Shown here piece after piece: positions 17,629 to 25,792 of a DNA stretch of 64,000 nt (position 1 is its first letter; every line of letters starts with the position of its first letter). Origin of the DNA: Microlunatus flavus (GTDB taxonomy: Bacteria > Actinomycetota > Actinomycetes > Propionibacteriales > Propionibacteriaceae); the NCBI RefSeq assembly GCF_900110855.1, contig NZ_FOFA01000007.1, forward strand, positions 229,077 through 293,076, read 5' to 3'. A model generated the notes under the pieces. The model was not told the origin of the DNA and ran no database searches. It saw nothing but the letters and a program-made list of their open reading frames with translations. The translations under genes and the position numbers were made by a program.

Positions 17629-18524
17629 TGGCCACCGTCACCCCCACCGCCCCCGGGCTGCGCGCCGCCGCACCCGCGAGCCCCGGTCGCCGGCACCGTC
17701 GCGCGCGGGAGGGCCGTACGCCGGTCCTCACCTACGTGCTCCTCGCGCTGCTGTTCGTCGTGCTGCTCTTCCCCGTCTACTACGGCGTGATCGGCAGCTT
17801 CATGAGCCCGGCCGACATCAACACGTTCCCCGCCAAGCTCTGGCCGGTCGGCGGCTTCGTCGCCGAGAACTACGCGAACGCGCTCGACACGATCCCGCTG
17901 CTGCGGCAGTACCTGAACTCGCTGGCCGTCGCCGTGCTCGTCGTCCTCGGCCAGCTCCTGACCAGCGTGCTCGCGGCGTACGCGCTGGTGTTCCTGCGGC
18001 TGCGGGGGCGGCGCTTCTGGTTCGCCCTGCTGCTGAGCACGATGATGATCCCCTGGGAGGCGATCATCATCCCGAACTACCTGGCCATGGCCCAGCTCGG
18101 GCTGATCAACACCATCGCCGCCCTCGCCCTGCCGTACCTCGCCGCCGGCTTCGGGGTGTTCCTCGTGCGCCAGGCGTTCCTGACCTTCCCCATGGAGCTG
18201 CGCGACGCGGCCCGCGTGGACGGGGTCGGCAACCTCGGCTTCCTGTGGCGGATCCTCGTGCCGCTGACCCGCCCGACGCTGGCGGCGCTGGGGGTGTGGT
18301 CGTTCCTGTCGGCCTGGAACATGTACTTCTGGCCGCTGCTGACCACCCAGGCGCCCGAGAACCAGACGATCCAGATCGGCATCGCCCAGCTGCAGTCGGT
18401 CGACGCGAACGACCCGGGGATGGTCCTGGCCGGCGTGGTGCTGGCCCTGCTCCCGACGCTGGCGCTGGTGCTCTTCGGGCAACGGTTCATCGTGCGCGGC
18501 CTCACGGCGGGGTCGGGCCGATGA
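17628..18524 (+). CDS. ugpE: Sugar/glycerol-3-phosphate ABC permease UgpE
   Basis: 298-residue second permease of the operon. Six membrane helices follow a basic N-terminal tail. The EAA loop FPMELRDAARVDGVGNLGFLWRILVPLTRP and the late segment SFLSAWNMYFWPLLTTQAPENQTIQIGIAQ are the pattern of UgpE rather than of maltose-type MalG permeases. The ATG overlaps the ugpA stop by one base (TGATG), and its own stop overlaps the ugpB start as ATGA. Confidence 0.88.
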   Translation: MATVTPTAPGLRAAAPASPGRRHRRAREGRTPVLTYVLLALLFVVLLFPVYYGVIGSFMSPADINTFPAKLWPVGGFVAENYANALDTIPLLRQYLNSLAVAVLVVLGQLLTSVLAAYALVFLRLRGRRFWFALLLSTMMIPWEAIIIPNYLAMAQLGLINTIAALALPYLAAGFGVFLVRQAFLTFPMELRDAARVDGVGNLGFLWRILVPLTRPTLAALGVWSFLSAWNMYFWPLLTTQAPENQTIQIGIAQLQSVDANDPGMVLAGVVLALLPTLALVLFGQRFIVRGLTAGSGR

Positions 18525-19936
18525 GCGCCCGCCGCTCCCCGGTCCGGTCGACGGGTCGCCGGGGCCTCGCGCTGCTGGGCGTCCTCGTGCTCCTGCTCGT
18601 GGCGGCCTGCGGCGGCGGGCGGCCGGAGGGCAACCTCGACGTGCCGGCCAAGGACGCGCTGGAGCGCGCCACCGGCGTCACGAAGGTCACCTTCTGGCAC
18701 TCGATGGACGCCAGCAACGGGGTCGCGCTGAACACGCTCGTCAGCCGCTTCAACGACGCGCACAAGGGCAAGATCGAGGTCAGCGCCGTCTTCCAGGGCG
18801 ACTACGACACGGCGATCACGAAGTACAAGGCGTCCGTGCAGTCGAGCACGACGCCCTCGATCATCCAGATCTACGACATCGGCACGCAGTTCATGGTCGA
18901 CTCCCACGAGGTCGTGCCGGTCGCCGGGTTCGCGAAGCGCGACGGCTACGACCTCGGCGTCATCCAGAAGAACATCGCGGGCACCTACACCGTCGATGGC
19001 ACCCAGTGGTCGATGCCGCTGAACAGCTCCGTCCCGCTGCTCTACTACAACAAGACCGCGTTCAAGGCGGCCGGGCTCGACCCCGACAAGCCCCCGCAGA
19101 ACCTGGACGAGATCCGCGCCGCGGCCGAGAAGCTGAGCAAGGTCGACGGCGGGCCGGTGGCGTACGGCTTCGGCGCGGCGATCTACGGCTGGTACCTCGA
19201 GCAGCTGGCGGCGACGGCGGGCGAGGAGTTCTGCGACCACGAGAACGGGCGTACGGGGCAGCGCGTGACCGCCGCCGACTTCTCCTCGCCGACGATCGTG
19301 GCCGCCGTCCGGTGGTGGCAGCAGATGGTCGCCGACGGGCTGGCCGTGAACACCGGCCGGGTCAGCAAGGACGCGCAGGACGCGTTCAAGGCCGGGCAGA
19401 CCGCGATGACCTTCGAGTCCACCGGCCAGGTCAAGGGCTTCACCGCGGCGTCGCAGGGCAAGTTCGAGCTCGGCGCCGCACCGTTCCCGGTGCTGAGCGG
19501 GTCGGAGGCGCCCGGCAACGGGCCGTCGGTCGGCGGCGGGAGCCTGTGGATCTCCGGGCCCGGGCACAGCGAGGCCGAGAAGGAGGCGTCCTGGGAGCTG
19601 GCGCAGTTCCTGGCGCAGCCCGACTCGCAGGCGTTCTGGCACACCCAGACCGGCTACTTCCCGGTGAACCAGGCGGCGCTCGACGAACCGGAGGACAAGG
19701 CGTTCGTGGCGAAGAACCCGCTGTTCACCGTGGCGATCGACTCCCTGAACCGCACGAAGGTCTCGCCCGCGACCACCGGCTGCGCGGCTGGCCCGATGCC
19801 GCAGATGCGCAAGGCCCTCGAGGACGGCCTCGAGCGGGCGCTGATCGGCAAGGACGTCGCGACCTCGCTGCGCAAGGTCCAGGAGAACGTCGCGGAGTCC
19901 GTCGAGAGCTACAACGAGTCGGTCGGCGGGGACTGA
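18521..19936 (+). CDS. ugpB: Glycerol-3-phosphate-type ABC substrate-binding lipoprotein UgpB
   Basis: 471-residue extracellular solute-binding protein (family 1). The signal sequence ends in lipobox LLVAAC (Cys30). The mature start VTFWHSMDASNGVALNTLVSRFN resembles UgpB (WHSM.. motif), and MPLNSSVPLLYYNKTAF and WFPV-type segments (TGYFPVN) support glycerol-3-phosphate or glycerophosphodiester binding. A 12-bp-stem hairpin follows 19 bp after the stop. Specificity is an inference from sequence resemblance. Confidence 0.88.
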   Translation: MSARRSPVRSTGRRGLALLGVLVLLLVAACGGGRPEGNLDVPAKDALERATGVTKVTFWHSMDASNGVALNTLVSRFNDAHKGKIEVSAVFQGDYDTAITKYKASVQSSTTPSIIQIYDIGTQFMVDSHEVVPVAGFAKRDGYDLGVIQKNIAGTYTVDGTQWSMPLNSSVPLLYYNKTAFKAAGLDPDKPPQNLDEIRAAAEKLSKVDGGPVAYGFGAAIYGWYLEQLAATAGEEFCDHENGRTGQRVTAADFSSPTIVAAVRWWQQMVADGLAVNTGRVSKDAQDAFKAGQTAMTFESTGQVKGFTAASQGKFELGAAPFPVLSGSEAPGNGPSVGGGSLWISGPGHSEAEKEASWELAQFLAQPDSQAFWHTQTGYFPVNQAALDEPEDKAFVAKNPLFTVAIDSLNRTKVSPATTGCAAGPMPQMRKALEDGLERALIGKDVATSLRKVQENVAESVESYNESVGGD

Positions 19937-19944
19937 CGGGCCCG

Positions 19945-20080
19945 GATCAGCACGACAGCGCGGGCCCGTGGGGCCCGCGCTGCCGCGGAAGAGAAGTGCC
20001 GCCCGGCAGACGCCTCTCGGCGAGTGGCCGCTCGTGGCGGCTATGGGTGAAGCCCGGGGGTCATGCACCGGGCGGCACGA
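19945..20080 (-). ncRNA. Candidate free-standing structured RNA antisense to the ugpB downstream region
   Basis: Read on the minus strand, a promoter-like pair (GGGAAT at 20114-20109, 18 nt, then GGTTG; also TACGGT at 20092-20087) would start RNA near 20080, exactly where an 11-bp closing stem begins (GTGCCGCCCGG, 20078-20068 with 20006-19996). The 61-nt interior folds into at least two hairpins (20027-20041 and 20011-20022). The RNA would end at a GC-rich 12-bp hairpin with a 3-nt loop (19956-19982), which can also serve ugpB. No protein gene fits here. I do not recognise the family. Confidence 0.5.
19956..19982. terminator. Hairpin after ugpB
   Basis: A perfect 12-bp stem (CAGCGCGGGCCC, 19956-19967 with 19971-19982) with a GTG loop. 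It lies 19 bp after the ugpB stop. Being symmetric, it may end both ugpB and the candidate minus-strand RNA. Confidence 0.8.
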
Positions 20081-20184
20081 GACACAACCGTAGCCGAGGT
20101 CGGCGCTATTCCCCGGGGCCCGGCGAGCTTTTCGCCATTTCACCCCCGTAGGGGTGGTCGGTTGGGGAAGAGCTCACCGAGGGC

Positions 20185-20919
20185 TCAGCCGAGCAGCGCG
20201 AGCAGCTCGCCCCAGCTCCCGACGAGGGCCACGACGCCGACCGCGGTGAGCTGCTCGCGGCGCTCGTCGCGCTCGGCGGCCTGCACGAACTGCAGGTTGC
20301 CGACCGTCGGGATGCCCGCCGCGACCGCCGCGGTGGCGCCCGTCGGGGAGTCCTCGACCGCGACCGCCTGCTCCGGGCGCAGGTGGAGCGCGTGGAGCGC
20401 GTACGTGTAGATCGCGGGGTCGGGCTTGCTCGTCGGCACCGGCAGCGAGTCCTCCGCGCTGAAGCGGCGCTCGGGCGGGAAGAAGTGGGCCATCCCGGTC
20501 ACCTCGAAGCACGCCTCGATGCGGCCGTCGGCGCTGGAGCTGACGGCCGCGACGCCGTACCGCTCGGCGAGCCGGGTCAGCGGTTCCAGGACCGCCGGGT
20601 CGGGGTGCAGGGCGGTGCGGAGGTGCGCGGTCACCGCCTCCCGCTCGGCGTGGACCAGCTCCTCGAGCTCCGCGGGCGTGGGCTCGGCGACGCCGTGCTC
20701 GCGGGCCAGCGCGGCGAGGATGGTGCGGTAGCTGCGACCCGTCGCCGCGAGGCGGAGCTCCTCCGACCCGTACCGGTGGGCCACCCCGTGGTCGGCGAGG
20801 AAGCGGTTCGTCACCTCCACCGAGGCCTCGAAGGCCGGCTCCTCGGAGGGGAAGAGGTTGCCGTCGGCGTCGCACAGCACGACCCGGGTCCCGGACAGCG
20901 GGGGCAGGGGCTCGGTCAC
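20185..20919 (-). CDS. HAD-superfamily hydrolase
   Basis: 244-residue HAD phosphatase of the beta-phosphoglucomutase/GPH subtype. Motif I is LCDADGNLF (Asp17, Asp19); the cap domain lies at about 30-90; motif II is AVSSSADGR; the motif III Lys is in TSKPDPAIY; motif IV is VAVEDSPTGATAA. The GTG start follows a TAGGCT -10 by 6 nt (20931-20926), so the message is probably leaderless. A small hairpin CCACCCC/GGGGGTG (about 20142-20158) follows its stop. Substrate unknown; sugar-phosphate phosphatases are the nearest relatives. Confidence 0.85.
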   Translation of the reverse strand: MTEPLPPLSGTRVVLCDADGNLFPSEEPAFEASVEVTNRFLADHGVAHRYGSEELRLAATGRSYRTILAALAREHGVAEPTPAELEELVHAEREAVTAHLRTALHPDPAVLEPLTRLAERYGVAAVSSSADGRIEACFEVTGMAHFFPPERRFSAEDSLPVPTSKPDPAIYTYALHALHLRPEQAVAVEDSPTGATAAVAAGIPTVGNLQFVQAAERDERREQLTAVGVVALVGSWGELLALLG

Positions 20920-21164
20920 CGGGCGAGCCTACGGGTCGACCCGGACGCCGCTCGGCGTCGCCGCGGCGCTGCCCCCCCGGGCTGTCGGGGCAGAACCCTG
21001 CGGAGCGTTCCGCGTCACAGCCTCGCGCGGTGTGCGGGGTGCAGCCGCGGGGTACAGGGGGATCCGAACGGCACGGCAGCGCGGCGGTGCACAGACACCG
21101 TCGAAGGAAGCCACTTCGTGCACCTGCTCGTCCCTGCCCCGGCACACGCTCGGGCGGACCTCCG

Positions 21165-21452
21165 ATGACCGGCATCAACGCGCTCGGGGCACGGTGGCTC
21201 CGCCTCGGACTGCCCATCGTGGTCGTCCCCGAGGCGTGGGAACCCGCCCCGGCTCCCCGCGCAGTCGTGGGCCTCCGCGTCGCCTGCCCGCACTGCACCA
21301 ACACCGACACGCTCAGCCGGCACTGCCGCGACAACCGCTGCGGCTGGGTCAGCTGCACCTGCGGCGCGCTCGTCTACTCCCGGCGCCGCCACCGCCACCC
21401 GCGGCACGGCAGCAGCCGCGACACCTGCCACGACCCGGCCGCCGCGGCCTGA
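21165..21452 (+). CDS. Small Cys-rich protein, zinc-ribbon-like
   Basis: 95-residue hypothetical protein. The N-terminal part is hydrophobic (WLRLGLPIVVVP); the C-terminal half carries six clustered cysteines (41, 44, 54, 59, 64, 66) in CPHC..C..C..CTC, a plausible treble-clef or zinc-ribbon site, then a basic His/Arg tail. I use the ATG at 21165; an upstream in-frame ATG is possible. No homologue comes to mind. Coding is supported by the clean Cys pattern and by a hairpin just after the stop. Confidence 0.5.
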   Translation: MTGINALGARWLRLGLPIVVVPEAWEPAPAPRAVVGLRVACPHCTNTDTLSRHCRDNRCGWVSCTCGALVYSRRRHRHPRHGSSRDTCHDPAAAA

Positions 21453-21465
21453 GCCGTGGCGGTTC

Positions 21466-21553
21466 GCTGAAGATCGACCATTCGATGAGGACGACGCCCT
21501 CGGGCTGAGCGTGGACAACACCTCCGGCCCTCATCGAGTGGTCGATTTTCAGC
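21466..21553. terminator. Long imperfect hairpin before glnA end
   Basis: Arms of 25 nt (21466-21490 and 21529-21553), 23 of 25 paired, with a 38-nt loop. It lies between the plus-strand Cys-rich gene and the minus-strand glnA, both of which end here, so it probably terminates both. AT content in the stem is higher than in the surroundings. Confidence 0.65.
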
Positions 21554-21629
21554 AGGACGCCCCGAGACAGACGGAGGCCCGCCGCACCGGGACGGTGCGA
21601 CGGGCCTCGGCCTACGAGCAGGGTGTCGA

Positions 21630-23051
21630 TCAGACGTCGTAGTAGAGCTCGAACTCGTGCGGCGTCGGGCGCAGGCGGATGGCGTCGATCTCGGCGCGCT
21701 TCAGCTCGACCCAGGTCTCGATCAGGTCGGGGGTGAAGACGTCGCCGCCCAGCAGGAACTCGTGGTCGGCCTCGAGGGTGTCGAGGACGCCGCCCAGGCT
21801 GTCGGGGACCGTGGGCACGTTCGCGTGCTCCTCGGGCGGCAGCTCGTAGAGGTCCTTGTCGACCGGGGCCAGCGGCTCGGTCTTGTTCTGGATGCCGTCG
21901 ATGCCGGCCATGAGGATCGCCGCGAACGCGAGGTACGGGTTCGACGACGGGTCGGGGCAGCGGAACTCGACGCGCTTGGCCTTCGGGTTGGAGCCCGTGA
22001 TCGGTATCCGCATGGCGGCCGAGCGGTTGCGCGAGCTGTAGACCAGGTTCACCGGGGCCTCGAAGCCGGGCACGAGCCGGTGGAACGAGTTCACGCTCGG
22101 GTTGGTGAACGCGAGGATCGAGGGCGCGTGGGCCAGGACGCCGCCGATGTACCAGCGGGCCAGGTCCGACAGGCCGCCGTAGCCGGCCTCGTCGTAGAAC
22201 AGCGGCGTGCCCTCGTTCCAGATCGAGCTGTGCACGTGCATGCCCGAACCGTTGTCGCCGAAGATCGGCTTGGGCATGAAGGTCGCGGTCTTGCCCGCGG
22301 CCCACGCCGTGTTCTTGATGATGTACTTGAACTTCTGCACGTCGTCGCCCGCGGCGAGCATCGTGTTGAAGCGGTAGTTGATCTCCGCCTGGCCGGCGGT
22401 GCCGACCTCGTGGTGCGCGCGCTCCACGGTCAGGCCCGAGCTCTCGAGGTTGAGCGTCATCTCGTCGCGCAGGTCGGCGAAGTGGTCGACCGGCGGGACG
22501 GGGAAGTAGCCGCCCTTGTACTTGACCTTGTAGCCGCGGTTGCCGCCCTCCTCGATGCGCCCGGTGTTCCAGGCGCCGGCGACGGAGTCGATCGAGTAGT
22601 AGCCGGTGTTCTGCTTCGTCTCGAAGCGCACGTCGTCGAAGACGTAGAACTCGGCCTCGGGCGCGAAGAACGCGGTGTCACCGATGCCGGTGGAGGCCAG
22701 GTAGTTCTCCGCCTTGCGCGCGATGTTGCGCGGGTCGCGGCTGTACGGCTCCTTGGTCAGCGGGTCGTGCACGAAGAAGTTCAGCGCGAGCGTCTTGGTC
22801 TTGCGGAACGGGTCGATGAACGCCGTCGTCGGGTCCGGCAGCAGCGCCATGTCGGACTCGTGGATCTTCTGGAAGCCACGGATGGAGGAGCCGTCGAAGG
22901 CCAGGCCGTCGCTGAACACGGCCTCGTCGAACGAACCCGCCGGCACCGTGAAGTGCTGCATCTGGCCGGGCAGGTCGCAGAACCGGATGTCGACGATCTC
23001 GACGCCCTCGTTCTTGATGTAGGCCAACAGGTCGTCGGCGCCTTGGAACAT
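21630..23051 (-). CDS. glnA: Glutamine synthetase, type I
   Basis: Main ammonia-assimilating enzyme (Glu + NH3 + ATP to Gln). 473 residues with the beta-grasp N-terminus ([22 protein letters not shown]), metal/glutamate motifs ([35 protein letters not shown]), and NRSAAMRIP near the active site. The adenylylation site Tyr402 is present in [11 protein letters not shown], so GlnE at 10.8-13.8 kb can act on it. The upstream region carries a three-half-site GlnR operator. RDD-glnA adjacency is conserved in actinobacteria. Confidence 0.97.
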   Translation of the reverse strand: MFQGADDLLAYIKNEGVEIVDIRFCDLPGQMQHFTVPAGSFDEAVFSDGLAFDGSSIRGFQKIHESDMALLPDPTTAFIDPFRKTKTLALNFFVHDPLTKEPYSRDPRNIARKAENYLASTGIGDTAFFAPEAEFYVFDDVRFETKQNTGYYSIDSVAGAWNTGRIEEGGNRGYKVKYKGGYFPVPPVDHFADLRDEMTLNLESSGLTVERAHHEVGTAGQAEINYRFNTMLAAGDDVQKFKYIIKNTAWAAGKTATFMPKPIFGDNGSGMHVHSSIWNEGTPLFYDEAGYGGLSDLARWYIGGVLAHAPSILAFTNPSVNSFHRLVPGFEAPVNLVYSSRNRSAAMRIPITGSNPKAKRVEFRCPDPSSNPYLAFAAILMAGIDGIQNKTEPLAPVDKDLYELPPEEHANVPTVPDSLGGVLDTLEADHEFLLGGDVFTPDLIETWVELKRAEIDAIRLRPTPHEFELYYDV

Positions 23052-23173
23052 CTGTCCTCCGGGTTCTCGACGCGCGGGCGCGCGTGCACGGGTCGGGCTG
23101 GCCCACGGCGGGGCTCTCGCGAGCGATCATGGGCAGGCTCTCACGGGCGCCAACCTCACGCGCCCCTGGGTTC

Positions 23174-23229
23174 TGAAGTTAGGGATGTGGGGTTGCCGCA
23201 GCGTTTCTGCTTTGTTCCGCTGGCGTAAC
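23174..23229 (-). promoter_or_regulatory. glnA promoter region with GlnR operator
   Basis: On the minus strand GTTAC-N6-GGAAC-N6-GAAAC runs from 23229 to 23203, three GlnR half-sites at regular 11-bp pitch. A TAACTT element follows at about 23182-23177, a fair -10. The arrangement matches known actinobacterial glnA promoters, where GlnR activates under nitrogen limitation. Confidence 0.75.
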
Positions 23230-23265
23230 ACGGAGCGCGTACGAGCCGGCGGGTACCGTCGAGGG

Positions 23266-23724
23266 GTGGCTCGAGGGACCGATGCGGTGGCCGGGACGGG
23301 TGGCGCGGCCCAGCCGGAGCCGTACCCCGGAGAGCGGATCGGGCTGCCCCGCGAGGGTCGCGGCTCGCTGGCGACGTGGGGCGCGCGGATCGTCGCGCTG
23401 CTGCTCGACTGGGTGATCTGCACCGTGATCGCCGTGCTGTTCTTCGGGACCCGGGTGCTGACCGCCGACGGCTGGACCTCGTGGATGACCATGGTCACGT
23501 TCTTCGTGCAGACGACGGTGATGGTCGCTCTCGCCGGCGCGAGCGCGGGCCAGCTGCTCTGCCGTCTCGCGGTCGTGCGGCTCGACGACCAGCCGGTCGG
23601 CTTCCTCCGCTCCGCGCTCCGCGCCGTCATGGTCTGCCTCGTGCTGCCCGCCGTCGTGATCGGCACCGACCGGCGCGGGCTGCACGACCTCGCCGCCGGC
23701 ACCGCGGTCGTCAACCGCCGCTGA
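23266..23724 (+). CDS. RDD-family membrane protein
   Basis: 152-residue membrane protein. The GTG at 23266 is preferred because the earlier in-frame ATG lies inside the glnA operator. After a Gly/Pro-rich tail come the RDD motif (GSLATWGARIVALLLDWVI, with Arg and Asp), two or three membrane helices, and the ASAGQLLCRLAVVRLDD repeat that typifies the family. It is divergent from glnA, as in mycobacteria and streptomycetes. Function unknown; transport of small ions or solutes has been proposed for some RDD proteins. Confidence 0.85.
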   Translation: MARGTDAVAGTGGAAQPEPYPGERIGLPREGRGSLATWGARIVALLLDWVICTVIAVLFFGTRVLTADGWTSWMTMVTFFVQTTVMVALAGASAGQLLCRLAVVRLDDQPVGFLRSALRAVMVCLVLPAVVIGTDRRGLHDLAAGTAVVNRR

Positions 23725-23791
23725 ACCTTTCGTCGCCACGCCGCGTGCGCCACGATGGGCGCGAGCAGGAGGGGCGCGGGCAGGAGAGCGG

Positions 23792-24421
23792 ATGAGCGAC
23801 GCGTACGAGCAGGTCGAGGTGGGCTCGGCGGCCGAGCTGCGCGCCTGGCTCGAGGAGCACCACGCCTCCTCGCCGGGGATCTGGCTCGTGACCGGGAAGA
23901 AGGCCGCGGGGGAGCGCTACGTCGCGTACGAGGACCTCGTGCGCGAGGCGCTGTGCTTCGGCTGGATCGACGGTCAGGCGCGACCGCTCGACGAGCTCCG
24001 GTCGCAGCAGCTGCTGACCCCGCGCCGACCGCGCAGCGGGTGGTCGCGGCCGAACAAGGTCAGGGTCGCCGAGCTGGAGGCCGCCGGGCGGATGGCGCCG
24101 GCGGGTCGCGCGGTGGTCGAGGCGGCGAAGGCGTCGGGCACCTGGACGGCGCTCGACCTGGTCGAGGACCTGGTCGAGCCGCCTGACCTCGCCGCCGCCC
24201 TCGACGCCGAGCCGGGCGCCCGGCAGCACTGGGACGCCTTTCCGCGCTCGGTGAAGCGGGCCGCGCTGGAGCAGGTCTACGGCGCCAAGCGCCCGCCGAC
24301 GCGGGAGAAGCGCATCGCCACGACCGTCGCCCTCGCCGCCGAGAACCGGCGTCCGGGCGTGTGGACGCCGCCGACCAAGCGTGAGCCCCTGAGCTCGTCG
24401 GAGGGCTCCGACGCTCCCTGA
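23792..24421 (+). CDS. YdeI/OmpD-associated family protein
   Basis: 209-residue soluble protein of the YdeI (DUF1905-linked) family. Family motifs include WLEEHHASSPGIWLV near the start, EALCFGWIDGQARPLDE, the R-x-S-x-W-S motif (RPRSGWSRPNKVRVAEL) and HWDAFPRSVKRAALEQV. Its last dozen codons run into the intergenic repeat family (its CTGAGC box is at 24388-24393), which may have extended the C-terminus. Role unknown; relatives are linked to antimicrobial-peptide resistance in Bacillus. Confidence 0.8.
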   Translation: MSDAYEQVEVGSAAELRAWLEEHHASSPGIWLVTGKKAAGERYVAYEDLVREALCFGWIDGQARPLDELRSQQLLTPRRPRSGWSRPNKVRVAELEAAGRMAPAGRAVVEAAKASGTWTALDLVEDLVEPPDLAAALDAEPGARQHWDAFPRSVKRAALEQVYGAKRPPTREKRIATTVALAAENRRPGVWTPPTKREPLSSSEGSDAP

Positions 24422-24538
24422 GCCTGTCGAAAGGCGCGGGACGGGCCGGGGTCGGGGCCGAGGACGCTGACCTCTTCGAGGCCCCCTTCGACAGGCTCAG
24501 GGCACCGCTTCGACGAGCTCAGGGAGCGTTGTCGGGCA
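24410..24538. repeat. Inverted copies of the intergenic repeat
   Basis: Between the YdeI gene and kynU, a forward copy (GCTCCCTGAGCCTGTCGAAAGG, starting at about 24412) faces reverse copies (CCCCTTCGACAGGCTCAGGG, about 24482-24501, and TTCGACGAGCTCAGGGAGCG, about 24509-24528). A fold-back of the whole gap is possible. The genes on either side converge. Confidence 0.7.
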
Positions 24539-24541
24539 GCG

Positions 24542-25792
24542 TCAGGTGACCGTGGAACGCTCGCGGAACCGGGGCTCCGCGTACGCACGGGAGTCGAGCA
24601 CGTCGGCCAGGACGTCCACCGCGTCCCAGACGTCGACGAACCGCAGGTAGAGCGGCGTCAGGCCGAAGCGCATGCAGTCCGGCTCGCGGTAGTCGCCGAC
24701 GACGCCGCGGGCGATGAGGGCCTGGACGACGGCGTACGCGTCGGGGTGCGCGAGCGTGAGGTGGCTGCCGCGGCGGTCGTGCTCGCGGGGCGTGACGAGC
24801 CTCAGCGGGTGGTCGCCGCAGCGCTGCTCGACGAGGTCGAGGAAGAGGTCGCCCAGGGCCAGCGACTTGGCCCGCACCGCGGCGAGGTCGGCACGGGCGG
24901 CGATCTCGAGGCCGCACTCGACGAGGGCGAGCGAGACGACCGGCTGCGTGCCGGCGAGGAACCGGGCGACGCCCGTCGCGGGCTCGAAGGTCGGCTCCAT
25001 GGCGAACGGGCGGGCGTGGCCCCACCAGCCGGGCAGGGCGGAGGTGCCGGATCCCGCGTGCCGCGGGTGGACCCAGAGGAACGCCGGCGAGCCGGGCCCG
25101 CCGTTGAGGTACTTGTACGTGCAGCCGACGGCGAGGTCGGCGTCGGCGCCGGTCAGGTCGATCGGCAGCGCGCCGACGGAGTGCGCGAGGTCCCAGACGA
25201 CCAGGGCACCCGCGGCGTGGACCCGGGCGGTGACGTCGGCCAGGTCCCACAACGCGCCGGTGCGGTAGTTCACGTGGCTGAGCGTGACGACGGCCGGCCC
25301 GTCGGCCAGGGCCGCGTCGAGCGCGTCCGGGGAGTCGAGGAGCCGGAGCTCGTGCCCGCGGCCGAGGAGCTCGGCCAGGCCGGCGGCGACGTAGAGGTCG
25401 GTGGGGAAGTTGTCGCGCTCGCTGACGATCACGCGGCGCCCCGGCGCCCGCTCGGCCTGGATGGACAGGGCCGCCGCGAGCGCCTTGAACAGGTTGCCCG
25501 TCGTCGTGTCCGTGACGAGCGTGGTGCCCGGTGCGCCCCCGATCAGCGGCGCGAGCCGGTCTCCCAGGCGACCGGGCAGCTCCCACCAGCCCGCCGTGTT
25601 CCAGCTGCCGATGAGGTCCTGGCCCCACTCCTCCTCGACGACCTGCGCGGCGCGGGCGGCGGCCGCCCGCGGGCGTGCGCCGAGCGAGTTGCCGTCGAGG
25701 TAGACCACGCCCTCGGGCAGGACGAACTCGTCGCGGAACGCGGCCAGGGCGTCCTGGGCGTCGCGGCGGTCGCAGTCCTCGCGGCTGGTCAC
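24542..25792 (-). CDS. kynU: Kynureninase
   Basis: PLP enzyme that cleaves kynurenine to anthranilate and alanine. 416 residues with GTG start at 25792, overlapping the stop of the upstream ABC-F gene as GTGA. The fold-type I PLP site is clear: Lys227 in [15 protein letters not shown], Asp201 in [13 protein letters not shown], plus [12 protein letters not shown] at the N-terminus and [12 protein letters not shown]. No tryptophan dioxygenase or kynurenine formamidase is seen nearby, so substrate must come from genes outside the window or from outside the cell. Confidence 0.92.
   Translation of the reverse strand: MTSREDCDRRDAQDALAAFRDEFVLPEGVVYLDGNSLGARPRAAAARAAQVVEEEWGQDLIGSWNTAGWWELPGRLGDRLAPLIGGAPGTTLVTDTTTGNLFKALAAALSIQAERAPGRRVIVSERDNFPTDLYVAAGLAELLGRGHELRLLDSPDALDAALADGPAVVTLSHVNYRTGALWDLADVTARVHAAGALVVWDLAHSVGALPIDLTGADADLAVGCTYKYLNGGPGSPAFLWVHPRHAGSGTSALPGWWGHARPFAMEPTFEPATGVARFLAGTQPVVSLALVECGLEIAARADLAAVRAKSLALGDLFLDLVEQRCGDHPLRLVTPREHDRRGSHLTLAHPDAYAVVQALIARGVVGDYREPDCMRFGLTPLYLRFVDVWDAVDVLADVLDSRAYAEPRFRERSTVT

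Noticed and set aside
19945..20160. c-di-AMP (ydaO) or cobalamin riboswitch
   Set aside because: Isolated GGGTGAA boxes exist but the conserved cores are absent and no gene lies suitably downstream.
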